Shown here piece by piece: positions 28,942-39,679 of a stretch of 64,000 nucleotides of DNA. The translations under genes and the position numbers were made by a program. The stretch spans positions 44,259,203-44,323,202 of the forward strand of contig JAJEKV010000002.1 of assembly GCA_021234155.1 (NCBI GenBank), given 5' to 3'. A model generated the notes under the pieces. It had not been told where the DNA came from. It worked only from the letters and a program-made list of their open reading frames with translations, and searched no databases. The stretch is from Isoetes taiwanensis. Taxonomy: Eukaryota > Streptophyta > Lycopodiopsida > Isoetales > Isoetaceae. The first letter of the stretch is position 1, and each line of letters begins with the position of its first letter.

Positions 28942-31900
28942 TCTTATATTATAATGTTTTAGTGCAAGTAATGGACCACGCCCTAGATCTGACGGTTAAG
29001 ATTTGATTAGAAAATTGGACGGTCGAGATAGCCCTTTTATTTTCGTTCCAGCGATTTAGGGCTTCCTCAGCTATGGCGAAGCGGGAATTTTTTTTGCCCT
29101 GTGACTTCACTGCAGGAGCTCTGCAATGCATCGGCCTGAGGGCAGTTTTTTTGTTGTTTCTCAGCATTCCGCAGCAACTTGGATCTTCAGACTTCATTCT
29201 TTTCAGCGTTATGGCCCAGGTCGATTACCCTAAAAACTCCCTTTCGTTTATGATTACCTGCAACTCATGCGAGTCCTTACAGCTCCCAAGGATGAACTCC
29301 TTGCTAGGTCATCCATCTCAAATCCATGATTCTGGATTAAATAGCCATGCACAAGGTCTGCAAGGCCTGCACTCTTGGGCCGAGTTAGTAGCATCAAAAG
29401 CGGGACACCGTTTGCTCTTGATTTTATTATTTGTGATATGTGAAATGGTAAAAGGAGATGGCTGTGGCATTTTGTTAGAAGCATTTTTTCCGCTTTTGGT
29501 GCTTTTGTTCGTCATAAGTTACTGAGCCACTTCTTCAAGACATGCAAGGTATGGTTTCTTCGTCCCTTTGTTGTAATTTTGTTTCTGAACTTCTCAGTTA
29601 CTTTAAAGGATGGTTCTGGTCCTAAGAATACTTGTTGGAGCAGACTGACACCTGATATGGCATCTGCCACTTGCAAAGAAGAGCTACAACAATGAGTATG
29701 TCTATTGCCGCGACGACTCCTGTATGGTGTCAGGCTCCATTTGAACCTGAAGGCATATTAAGGTATATCTTATGAAGGACAATTTAAGTTCTGATTTCTA
29801 CTACACATTTCCTGTGATTTAAAAGATAATTATAACCATCAACAATGTGAGTCCAACTTTAAAGCGACAAATCTACGACATTATCAAATTGAGAGCTAAT
29901 CTGTGTTGGCTTTCTGGGCCAAAGTGTCCCACTCAAACAGTTGGCATATATGTAATGAATCAGCATAGGGTCAGTTGGTTGCAAGGCTCCAAGAAAGGTT
30001 GCGTCTTTCCAGTCAAAGCGCTCACATGGTTTGCATCCGTTGGCATTGAAAGGTCCATTTTTTGCAGTGATGTCTTTCTGGATTTAGTGCTGCTGAAACA
30101 AAATTACAAAAGGTTGATTTGAGCTTCATGCGGTGCGAGATTCGGATTATGGCAGAAGACATCCTACATTGCAAAGTTTTAAGGTGACCCAGGGTCCCAG
30201 ATTTACCAATGTGTTGAGACAGCCAAGATTGATCCTGAAACGAAGGCCCCGAACCCTGGCTTGCAGCATCGGATATTTGCAGCATCGGATATGGCTCTCT
30301 CAAGCCTCTTATGGGTTAGGCCAAAAAAAATCTTTCATTTCAGCCTTTTTTCTTCATCTCATAAATGAAACAGCTGCCGACTCTAATCTTGCATGGCACG
30401 ATGGTTGGAAATTTAAAGTATGGAAATGTTATGTTTTAAAGTTTGCAGAAGTTATAGCTCGGAATGTTCAACTGAGCTCTGGCTGGAGTAAGCAATGAAA
30501 TCAAAGCTTGGATTTCTCTACTAGAATGTTTTTCTCTGTTGCTCTATACAGGCTACCATATGATGTCCTACTTTGCAGGTATTTATTCTTAATTCACTTT
30601 GATCTCTTTGTAGCTTATAGTTTTGAAAGCACCGTTGTAATGGGTATGGCAGGACCTTCAATCTACACTTTCAGAAGTCCACAATTTTTAAGACCTTAGC
30701 TACATTTTCTCCTCTTTTATGGTGCAGGAGATTACTGTCATACAGTGATCACTTACAGAGGGAGCTCACCAGCCAAAATCAATTTGATGTTGCCTCTGCA
30801 ACATGCAATGCTTCAACCATGCTTTTCTAGAAGTCTTTTTTGAACTTTAATCTTTGTCAAGAACACAAGTGTATTTAAAGGCTTCAAATGCATGCTTTTA
30901 AACTTTGATTGGAAAAACCTATAGAAAAACTTTGGAGAGTAATTGCAGACCAAAAGGATTGATTAGTAAATGCTTCGAATCCTTTATGGTCAAGGGCATA
31001 CATGGATCTACCACAACTAGGGTCTCAGGGCATAGGTATTTAATGCCTTCAAATGCAGGGCTATAGATTTTGAATAGTGGTTTTTCAAAAGCTACAAAAA
31101 GATGTTGCAAAGTGATTGGAAGTGTTGATCAACATATGCTTCTAATCATTTATATGACCAAGGACACCTATAGATCTATCACATCTAGGGTTATCTTCAG
31201 TTGTGTTGTATATTTGCATCATGCTGACCAACATGTGCTCAGATCTGCAGTGTCTATTTCAATATTCAGCGTTTCTTAAAAGTATTTAAAGTATGGCTCT
31301 AGACGTATTAAAAAAGAGGAAAGAGTATCTTGCCTTCACATGGTAAAGTAACTACTAGAAATGCTATTTAGATAGCCTACATTTGTTGTTGTGTATACTA
31401 TGCATGTTCCATGATTATAACCTAAAGATCAAATATCACCTATGCCTTTTGTATGTAATGTGATAGAGGCCCAACCAATTGGGATGTAATCAATCGTAGT
31501 TTAGTTTTTAGTTTTGGTAAGCACTGATCTAACACAAGAAAATATCAGCGCATTTGCTTAATTTTATTGCATTTTGCAAGCATTTGCTTAATTTTACTGC
31601 ATTTTGCAAGGAAAGCTGAAAAAAACGGGGAGATGGACAATACAACTTCAATACAATATGTATTCTTCTTATAACAGATTTATATTATGAAGGTCAAGCA
31701 TAATCAACGATACTGTGAAGGCAACTGCAATCTGCAAAATAGGAAGTTACAACAACCAATCATTTTTGTACCCCAAACCATGTGCATAAACACCACATAA
31801 AAATAATGCCATTATGCCTTGGAGATGGCATGAATTTGAGGTTGTATATGCATAGAAAAGTTAGGAAATTGCATTACAAAAATCAAACAATTTCATATTC

Positions 31901-32477
31901 CATAATTGTCACGTCATACAATTGTATATGAGTGACATAGAATTCTAATCTATCGGCATGGATCAAGTACAATGCACGAGCTCACAAGAGTTCTCTATAT
32001 TAAAAAAGTGAAAGTATGATATTCTATATCGAGTGGTACCACATAAACACAAGCCATATAAACACGAACCATATATAGCCCAACAATGTTGTACTTGGTT
32101 TTCTATATCTCAAAGTTTATATTCACCAGTTTGGGTGCCCATGAAAAGAAGATACATATATATTTTTGAGCCAATCTTTTAATACGAGTGTATAAATGCA
32201 AAAAGAAGAGACAAACTTTAAAATCCATTATGGTAAGACCCGTTCCTCCAATATACAGAAACAAGGTGCAAAATTAGCGACTATTATATATAACGACATG
32301 TCTCCAACTTTGCCCGTGAATTTCCATATTAGAACGAAGAGGTTCTGAAGTTTATAATATATTTCAAGTGAAGCTTTTCTCAAGACTACAAAGTTAGTTT
32401 ATGTCTGGCTCTTTTCTTCTCTCTGATCCCCTACATGCACCCAACTTATGCCCAGCAACGATGGGCACCATTACTAG
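28942..32477 (+). mobile_element. Helitron 2, complete by its termini (3.5 kb)
   Basis: The left end is A|TCTTATATTATAATGTTT at 28941/28942. The right end has a hairpin (GCCCAGC, AAC, GATGGGC with one mismatch, 32450-32466), 7 nt, then CTAG at 32474-32477 followed by T. Both ends match Helitron 1 (19859-22669) closely. The strings before the CTAG are CACCGTTA there and CACCATTA here. No Rep/helicase is present, so it is non-autonomous. It inserted directly upstream of the Ulp1 gene's first exon. Interior frames such as 29073-29525 (AKREFFLPCDFTAGALQCIG ...) and 29847-30122 are not recognised; some may be captured gene fragments. Confidence 0.8.
30871..31200. repeat. Tandem 165-bp duplication inside Helitron 2
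   Basis: GTATTTAAAGGCTTCAAATG at 30871 and GTATTTAATGCCTTCAAATG at 31036 start the units. Both continue with a TCTAATC/TCGAATCCTTTATGGTCAAGG-type string and end near TCTAGGGTTAT or ACTAGGGTCTC. The units are diverged (roughly 70-75% by eye), so the duplication is old. Confidence 0.75.
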
Positions 32478-32890
32478 TATTATTTTAAAGTTTTTAACTT
32501 GGATACTAGATGTAAAAAAAAATGTAAGAAATGTAGATCAAGTTACCTGTAGAGATCATTCTTACGCTTTCACGTCATTGTTTTCTGAGTCGGTATCCAT
32601 TTCCTTCCCTACTTTTTGGTTTCAGATTCTTATTAGGTCGTAATTCTTCTTCAAGGTCATTGTCATGAAATTCGTCCTTTGCTCTTCAATATTTGACACA
32701 AACTTAAAAGTATGATCTTTCGGATCGCCATTTGTCATGAAATGCATGTCATGCATGCATACGCGGCGCATGCCCCTTTGCTATGGGAGTTCGCTAAGCA
32801 ATCCATTTGACACAAACTTAAAAGTATCCGCTCTACATCTTGATGCTCGGAAGATTCCTCTTCATTAGGACCTGTAAATATAGGATGTCA
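32478..32890. other. Spacer right of Helitron 2
   Basis: No supported gene. Contains short runs such as CATTTGTCATGAAATGCATG. It probably includes the 3' part of the minus-strand coiled-coil/RING-like gene. Confidence 0.35.
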
Positions 32891-35081
32891 TGGATTTCTC
32901 ATTTCTTTTACATTGAAATAAAATATTTTCTTACCTGTTTCTCTTTTGCTTCAATTGTCTTCTTCGTGGCTTTTTAGGCGTGGAGTTCTTCTTTGGAGTC
33001 ACATTTTCTCTTTGTTGCCTTTACTTTTGAAGATGTGGCCTTAGCACGCTCCCTCAATCTCTCGAGTTCCTCGTCATAACACGGAATGTCACCATGCGGA
33101 CACTGAAGTGCCGGCCTCCTCAACTCAGTATCACCGCTAGAATAGTGATTTTGCTTTTTCCTTCAATCTTGCTTTCTTTCCCTCGGCTACATCTTGCACC
33201 TCAATTTTCTTTGGAACCTCCAAAGCTGCGGAAAACCGAACCAAGAATAAGAAATTGCTTCCTCCGACACAATGCAAATTGAATTTGAAAACAAAGCGCA
33301 CTGATCGTGGTGTAATTTTCGCCAAGAGTTTTTTGGCACTTTGAAGCTCGAAAATAAATCACATAACAATCGGATATCAGTCTCAAACTAATCGGGTCTC
33401 TAAGCATTTCTCTACATATCAATAGCAGTACATATTACTAGAACTGATCTACATTGAAGTACTTTTGAGTACATACACATGTAAAATGACTATTTATCTA
33501 GATGGAATGTACATGTAATGTACATGAATGTGCTCCAATGTATGCACATGTACACATCAGACATTACATAAAATACCTCTAAATGTTCGCCACAAAACTC
33601 GAAGACACAACTCCTAATTTTATGTATTTAAGTTCTACATTTAGGACCCTACACTTTGTGAATGTACAACATGTATGTAAGAAACACATATATGTATGAC
33701 ATGCAAGCCAAGGAACTATAAGTATAAAATAACCAAGACACTCCTACATCTTTGTAGCAAAACCTTAAGTCAAACAATCTACATGTAAATGGATTCTACA
33801 TGTAAATGGATTCTACATTGCGGTAATCACGGGTGCAACAAATTGAACATAAATCATGAAATCTTGCTTACCTCCGGTGTACACACCCAAGGTCTTTGAA
33901 ATGTTATCGTCTCATTTGCATGCTCTTAAAGCGGGATAGTCCAGTGAGAAATAGAATATGAGAAGCGAGAAGATATGAAATGAATGCTCGCATGGAGCAA
34001 CTAGGATAGGTTCATTATTAGCAAAGCCATTCTTGCAAAACACACATCCATGCACAGATATGAATTTTTCTTCATTTGGAGAGATCATTAAGCTTGTTTT
34101 GGGCTGAAGGAGAATGTTGCGAGAATGCATCATGTACTTATGCATATCGTCAAGCCGTCTGCGGCACTCAAACCTGAACTTTGTGAGCCTCCTCAAGTTC
34201 GCAATCCTCTTTTCACATAACTCCTTCTTCTCGAATGGCTTTCTCCAATGGCTCCCGAATTCTCTTGACATTTCTTCCTTCTGGTTCTATCCCTCATCAA
34301 AGGTCAACCTCTCTTTGCATGAGTCTTGATGTCTCTTATTATGCTTGAGCGCCGTCGAGAACACTATTGATGTCTTCTTGTATGCGTGCTAGGTCCTCTT
34401 CATGTGCATCCTTTCTTCCTGAAATCTTATTTATATTGTCACGTAATTCTCGCTGCTGAATTTTCAGTTCTTCAACCTTGGATGTCTTTGCTAATTAACT
34501 CTCCATGACAACTGCTTTGCAATGAGTTTACGCAAATTCAAGCTCTTCCTTAGGGTAAAATCCTTGCTGAAATTTAGGAACACGGGATGTGGATTTAGAG
34601 GTCCCAATTTCTTCAGTAATAGCAGATTCTTTTGCTCCTCCCTTTGCCAAATCTTTGGCCAAAACTTTAAAAGTATCCCAATCTACTTTTTACTTGTCAA
34701 TTGAAGGGCAAATGCACGAGCAAAGTACTTTCAGGTACATGGCGATTTGTGACCTCCGCTTACCAAAAACAATTTCATAATGTTTGTAGAAGTTCTCGCC
34801 CACTCGGCTTCACGCTAGATTCTTTGAACCCCCGATCGTCTTTGGGCCCCCCTTTGCTCGTCCATTATCTGTTGTAAATCTGGAAAAATTTCATCTGCAT
34901 TGACACATCTTACATGCTTTGCTTCCACAACAGCGGGTTCTTCACAAATAAGTCTTCTTTTTGGCCCTGGTTCCTCAAAAGTTTGAACCTTCCTCTTGTT
35001 TTTTTCGGCTTTCTTGCTAGAATCGGCTATTTTCAAATTTTTGTTTAATCTGAGTGACTTCCGGGAGGCAAAGGCGTCCAT
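32891..35081 (-). pseudogene. Broken coiled-coil / RING-like zinc protein gene
   Basis: From ATG 35081: MDAFASRKSLRLNKNLKIAD, KKAEKNKRKVQTFEEPGPKR (basic, nuclear-type), NADEIFPDLQQIMDEQRG. Broken frames follow: HYEIVFGKRRSQIAMYLKVL, VDWDTFKVLAKDLAKGGAK, and a coiled coil (EELKIQQRELRDNINK, DLARIQEDINSVLDG). At 34271-33912 comes RIANLRRLTKFRFECRRRLD, then GCVFCKNGFANNEPILVAPC with EHSFHIF directly after. C..C ... C.H..H is the first part of a RING-like site. Downstream, donor-like GTAAGC at about 33870 ends an exon. Another block, LRRPALQCPHGDIPCYDEEL, ERLRERAKATSS, may supply the remaining Cys ligands and ends at GAAACAG|GTAAGAAA (about 32937). Many stops occur. It could be an E3-ligase-type host gene captured by the transposon, or an element gene. 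It is divergent from the transposase at 35.6 kb. Function is not assigned. Confidence 0.5.
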
Positions 35082-35384
35082 TGCTTGGATTTGGGCAAGG
35101 ATTTCGAGGAAGAAGAATAGTTACAGTCAAATTACTTCGTTGATCACGCACAAACACAAAAAATTGGACGGCGGCAAATTTTTTTCCTAAACAGGAAACA
35201 CTTCGCAATCTCCCTCCGAAAAATTGCAATGAAGGTCCGTTCTGGTTGCCACTGCCACTCATAATTTTGAATTGCTGACGTGGCTACTCCTAATCATTAC
35301 ATATCCCAACTAACTAAAATTCAAAAAAATAACAAAAACGGGTGCCTACATGCCCTACATTATACATAATGTAAGGGCATTTTT

Positions 35385-35415
35385 TTTAGACACCCTAGCT
35401 TTCTTTTACCCATGT
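35385..35415 (-). repeat. Possible transposon end, inverted copy of the 5337 motif
   Basis: AGACACCCTAGCTTTCTTTT at about 35389 is the reverse complement of the string at about 5343-5364. Just left of it (about 35352-35378) is a small palindrome around CATTATACATAATG. It lies between the divergent RING-like gene and transposase copy B. Confidence 0.35.
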
Positions 35416-35642
35416 ATTGTAGATGTAGGCAGTAACTAAGAAGAAATTAGTGTGGAGATGTATTAATTGTCAAAAAATTATGTGACTTCATAGTAAATGA
35501 AATAAAATTCATGTCAGAATGTACATGTATGTGTGGGAGTTTAGGGTCTTGAATATGTAAAAGATTTGTATGTAATGTAATGTAATGAGGTGACTAATTT
35601 TATCTCCTTTGTAATTTTACAAAATTTGAATTATTCCAGAAT

Positions 35643-37388
35643 TTTGTGGATCAGTATCTAGAGGTTCGGATTGGGCTTAGGCAATTTGAATACTTAAAAC
35701 CTTCTTGCATTAGAAAGCTAAAGGAAAGAAACACATGTTGTTGCGTGAAACATAAGCAATCGGATCGCACAAGCGAGGCATTTAATTTGATGAGGTCAAG
35801 ACTCCATGAAAATTGTTCGTGCAATTGTGGTGTGATCTGGAGAAGCTCATCTTTGGAATATCTCAAGCCAAGAACAAGACATTTGATAATGCTAGCATAT
35901 TTTGGAGGGCTATGGTATGTGACAGAGCAGCAGGCAACGAGTGGCATAAGCTACAATGTATCAAATCAGATTGTGGAAATTGTGGAAAACAATTAATTGA
36001 GTTGTGTCCAAGAGAATACAAGGAGCAGATTGATCAAACGCTTGATTGGCAAGTCTATGGTTATGTTAATGAGCCCTCGAAGAAAGGAACTTCAACGAAG
36101 ACTAAAGCTAATTGACAAGAAAAGGCAGCTCGATAATATGTTGGATAACATGTTTGATCATATGTCGAAGTTTGTATATCATAACTTTGTGGCACATTGG
36201 CAGAGCAAACAATTCAAGGAATCCATGAAGAGTCTTCGTGATGATACCGTATTATAAGTTAGATTTCTCGGAGAATTATACTTTGAAGCCATTCAACGAG
36301 ATTCAAGCACAACATTGGTACAATGAACAAATCAGCATATTGGTCCACATCACGATGTTCAAGGTACAGGTAAAATGAGGAAATGTGTGCACTTCTTTAT
36401 TTCAGATGACAAAACACATGATACTCACTTTGTACAAAAAGCATTCAAGATGCACCTCAATTGGCTGAAAGAAAATGGTCTTTGGTCATATGAAATACCA
36501 CTTAGTTTGGTCGATGGGTGTGCAGCCCAATTCAAGTCGAGAAGAGCTTTCTATCATGTAACTAGGTATCATCAAGAGCATAAGATCAGAATGCACTTGG
36601 AATTTCTTTTGGCTGGGACATGGGAAGGGCACACATGACGGAGAAGGAGCCATAGCCAAACTATGGCTCGAGGGAGAACAAAGAAAAAGGATGGGAAAGT
36701 GATAAAAAATGCGAAGCGCATGTGAGGTTCTTGAAGAGAAATTTTCGATGTGGAAAGGGTATTTTTGGAAGGTGTCGACATTGACCGTTCCCAAAGATTT
36801 GACGTGCTCCCGGTGAAAGGGGTGCAATCTCTTCATTGCGTATCATCCATAGATCCAAATGATCTAACAAAGTTAATGTGTAGATCTCTTTCATGTTTTT
36901 GTAAGGCATGCATCAATTTTGATTGGCTTTGCTTGTGAGAATGCTGATCATTGTGGCGGTGGGAGTTGAGAAAACTAGAGCCTACAAACAGGGGACAATG
37001 TTGAAGAAGATGGGTGCAGGCGAGAGGACTTGTGGGCAAATGGCGTGGACAATGTGGATGAGACAGTGCGGGGTTGGAGATTATTTTGCATCATTCACAT
37101 CCCTGAGACAATTATGAAAGGGTCCCTTATTATCTCATCCGATTGCATAGAAGTGAAACATGCCCTCAAGAAGACACCAAGGATGACTATGGAAATGAAT
37201 TTTATTGTGGTAATGAAGTTATAGCTGGTAACTACTTTGAATTGATTCTGGTTGCCATCAAAAGTCTGAGGCTTATTCAAGGAAAGAAAGTTCTTGTCCA
37301 TCGAGAAGTCGATGGTGGGGTGAGATTTCCATTAGAGCCGATCAAACATAAGATTAAAGGTACATCTTATGCATATGAACCTGACTAA
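35643..37388 (+). pseudogene. DDE-like transposase, copy B (most complete)
   Basis: After an acceptor-like TTATTCCAG the protein runs FVDQYLEVRIGLRQFEYLKP, SCIRKLKERNTCCCVKHKQS, and a C.C.CGV cluster. Next come NEWHKLQCIKSDCGNCGK, WQVYGYVNEPSKKGTS, ENYTLKPFNEIQAQHW, HFFISDDKTHDTHFVQKAF, then VDGCAAQFKSRRAFYHVTR and an HGKG-type stretch near 36624. The C-terminal part has SLHCVSSIDPNDLTKLMCRS, LSCFCKACINFDW, GVGDYFASFT, DDYGNEFYCGNEVIAGNYFE and LEPIKHKIKGTSYAYEPD, with a stop at 37388. This gives the full domain order: CCC zinc cluster, second Cys cluster, ENY block, SDG/VDG block, HGKG block, second zinc site, BAH-like end. I interpret ENY, (S/V)DG and HGKG..DG as an RNase H-fold DDE core. 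At least six frame changes break it. Confidence 0.75.
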
Positions 37389-37613
37389 CTATTGGCATGA
37401 AATGTTCTTTGGAAAATTTGCCGAGGGGATTGTAGAATCTACAGAATCGTTAACTTTGTTGTTGAAGTAACTTAAACTGAATGTAATCAGAATGTGAACC
37501 AGATTAAAACACAAACATTAATATATTGTTTATATAGTTCCAAGACTGTTATACTTAGTGTAAGTTGTAAAAAACACTGTAAGCAGAAGGTCTCAAGATT
37601 CAAGATTCAAGAC

Positions 37614-38199
37614 TCAAGATTCATACAGAAGGTCCTGCAATGTGAGATCAGCAATGGTCCTGTTCCCAAAAATTGTGAGAAGAGTGTCCATGACAGCTGT
37701 TTGGAAGTTGGTGAAGTCTAACAGAAGCAAGACATGTGCTTCTCGCTTCTGTTGCCATTTATGATAGAGATTGGTAAAGTATGGTTTGAGGCTATTGAAT
37801 CTCCAAACCTCAACCCTTTTCAGCACTTTGTTGAGTGCTTTTGCATGCACACCTTCCTGTTTAAGTTGAATGAGAATACTCTCTAGTTCTGCTTTAGATA
37901 ATTGGGATTCCTCATCCCCCTTGTCCGCTGCTACTCCCATAGCTCGATCCATGCTTCCAACATTGTTAAGTCTCCTCTGTGCATCTGTGTAGAACATCAT
38001 AAGCAATTGTTAGATTAGGAACAAAAGCATGTTTAAGAATAGGAGTACCTCTGAACTCGTGACTGCCTCTCCGTTTGATTTTGTTCAATTGGTTTCCCTG
38101 TTCGGCATTGATCTCCTCAAGAATCGGGTGCGCCAGGTGAGTTTGCATTTGAATTGGGGATATGGATTGTGATCTAGTCGTTCGATCTCCTCCCGCCAT
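37614..38199 (-). CDS. Transposon-associated accessory protein, copy B (two exons, intact)
   Basis: Exon 1 runs from ATG 38199 to 38049 (MAGGDRTTRSQSISPIQMQT, HLAHPILEEINAEQGNQLNK, IKRRGSHEFR). The intron 37985-38048 (64 nt, GTACTC...TTCTACACAG) is removed in frame. Exon 2 (37984-37614) continues DAQRRLNNVGSMDRAMG, DEESQLSKAELESILIQLKQ, AKALNKVLKRVEVWRFNSLK, FTNLYHKWQQKREAHVLLLL, and ends in LTLQDLLYES. The total is 173 residues with no stop or shift, notable next to a heavily broken transposase ending 225 bp away and convergent with it. Homology to 23989-24489 covers nearly the full length (TRRS-type start, LS..ELE..L..LK, AL...LK...VW..N, LY....R). Function unknown. It could be a transposition regulator or a partner of the transposase (inference). 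Confidence 0.65.
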
Positions 38200-38446
38200 C
38201 GGAATCAACCAGTCACCACAGGTAAAAAAGGAATTTTTATCCCTGTCTATTCCCTTCTCCCCTGTTTCTGATATGGCTCGTACCATGCCAATGATTTGTT
38301 CCTTAACCAATTATTTGTGCCAATGGGGTTCAACATCCTTTTCTCAAAATCTTTCCCACTGTCCTCTTTTTCTGACCCAATTGGCCATTGGTTGATGCTG
38401 GCATATATCCCACAAGCCTAGCTCAAATGAAAGGGCTATACTCAAT

Positions 38447-38764
38447 GAGGAATATTCCTTTCAATGTAATAAGGAATATTCCTTGTAACTATGGGTGCAC
38501 TTAAACAAACTAAAGAATATTCCTTTGAAGGTAATAAGGAATATTCTTGATAACTAGGCACTAAGGAATATTCCTTTCAATGCAAAAAGGAATATTCCTT
38601 TCAAGTTAATAGGAATATTCCTTGTAACTATGGGTGCACTTAAACAAACTAAAGAATATTCCTTTGAAGGTAATAAGGAATATTCTTGATAACTAGGCGC
38701 TAAGGAATATTCCTTTCAATGCAATAAGGAATATTCCTTTCAAGGTAATAAGGAATATTCCTTG
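38447..38764. repeat. Minisatellite of GGAATATTCC palindromes, 139-bp higher-order unit
   Basis: About 13 copies of the self-complementary core GGAATATTCC (often AAGGAATATTCCTT) lie within 318 bp, separated by TCAATGTAAT or GAAGGTAATA spacers. A higher-order unit starting GTAACTATGGGTGCACTTAA occurs at 38485 and 38624, exactly 139 bp apart and nearly identical, so the last duplication is recent. No coding frame. Confidence 0.9.
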
Positions 38765-39238
38765 TTATCTCTATATTGTTGACTCACGCTTTACCAAACA
38801 CAATATGCATAGGTACACAATATGCCTTAACATAATCCATTCATTTGGCATTTGTTGATTTGGCAATTGTTGATTTGGTAACATGTGGAACATTGAATGC
38901 ATGTGGGATATTTGAGCCCATTACTAAAAAAAAAGGGTGGACTAGGATTACATCTTGGACAGTTATGACACGCTGGCCTGTAACTGAAGATTACAAGCCA
39001 GCGAGCCATAACTTTTCAACATCTAATCTCTATCCACACTTATCAATCAAGCAGCAAAACCCTATTTATATATGCGCACGATTTTTGTGATATATGCATG
39101 TGGGATATTGCTAACTTTGTGTTAGGGTTGTGCTAACTGCATACCAAGCAATTGGTCTCATAATATGGTTCAACCTATACATTTTACATTTGCAAAAATA
39201 TTGAGGTGGGTGGATCGGCTCCCGAGGTGTGAAATCGT
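38765..39238. other. Spacer, possible promoter region
   Basis: No gene is recognised. A TATA-like CCTATTTATATATG lies at 39059-39073, about 300 bp upstream of the possible small gene at 39375. Otherwise unremarkable. Confidence 0.4.
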
Positions 39239-39679
39239 ATGCATGGATACATCCCTTTCCTCTTCTGCCTAATTCCCAAAACAAAACCGTATGCATGCAA
39301 CCATCCCTTTTATTTCCAAAATTCTGCCCTGCAGCTTCATTCCGTCCATTCCGTCCATCTCCTTCACTTCCGCCATGGCCAAGTTCAAGACCACACTCTG
39401 CAGGAACACTATCCCGGCCATTGTGCCTGCTCCTCCCCCGCCAGCACGGTCCTCCTCTTCCTCCGGGAATCTGTGTCTTCCTCCGGAGGCCACCCGGTTA
39501 CAGTCAGGGCGAAGTTCACTCCACCAGAGGTGGAGAAGCTCATCATGGATCATCAGGCTGTCGCTTCGTTGCGGGTGATCGAGTGGGTGCATGAGGCTTA
39601 CCTCGACGAGGAGCGACTCCTCGAAATGAAGATGTATGCCATGGAGGACGACCTTCATATAGAGCTGAAGATGGCCTGA
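39239..39679 (+). CDS. Possible small gene of unknown function
   Basis: Two overlapping frames look coding. One from ATG 39375 reads MAKFKTTLCRNTIPAIVPAP, PPPARSSSSSGNL. The other, in the second half of the 39239-39679 frame, reads VTVRAKFTPPEVEKLIMDHQ, AVASLRVIEWVHEAYLDEER, LLEMKMYAMEDDLHIELKMA and stops at 39677-39679. GC content is higher than in the surroundings. A TATA-like box is upstream and ATTAAA-type signals follow at about 39765. A single frame change near 39470 would be needed to link the two parts. The product would be about 100 residues: basic, Pro/Ser-rich, then an acidic helix. I do not recognise it. This is one of few candidates for a non-transposon gene here. Confidence 0.4.
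   Translation: MHGYIPFLFCLIPKTKPYACNHPFYFQNSALQLHSVHSVHLLHFRHGQVQDHTLQEHYPGHCACSSPASTVLLFLRESVSSSGGHPVTVRAKFTPPEVEKLIMDHQAVASLRVIEWVHEAYLDEERLLEMKMYAMEDDLHIELKMA

Noticed and set aside
38447-38764. Regularly spaced repeats resembling a CRISPR array
   Set aside because: The spacers are themselves repetitive, the repeat is a 10-14-bp palindrome, and the context is plant nuclear DNA.
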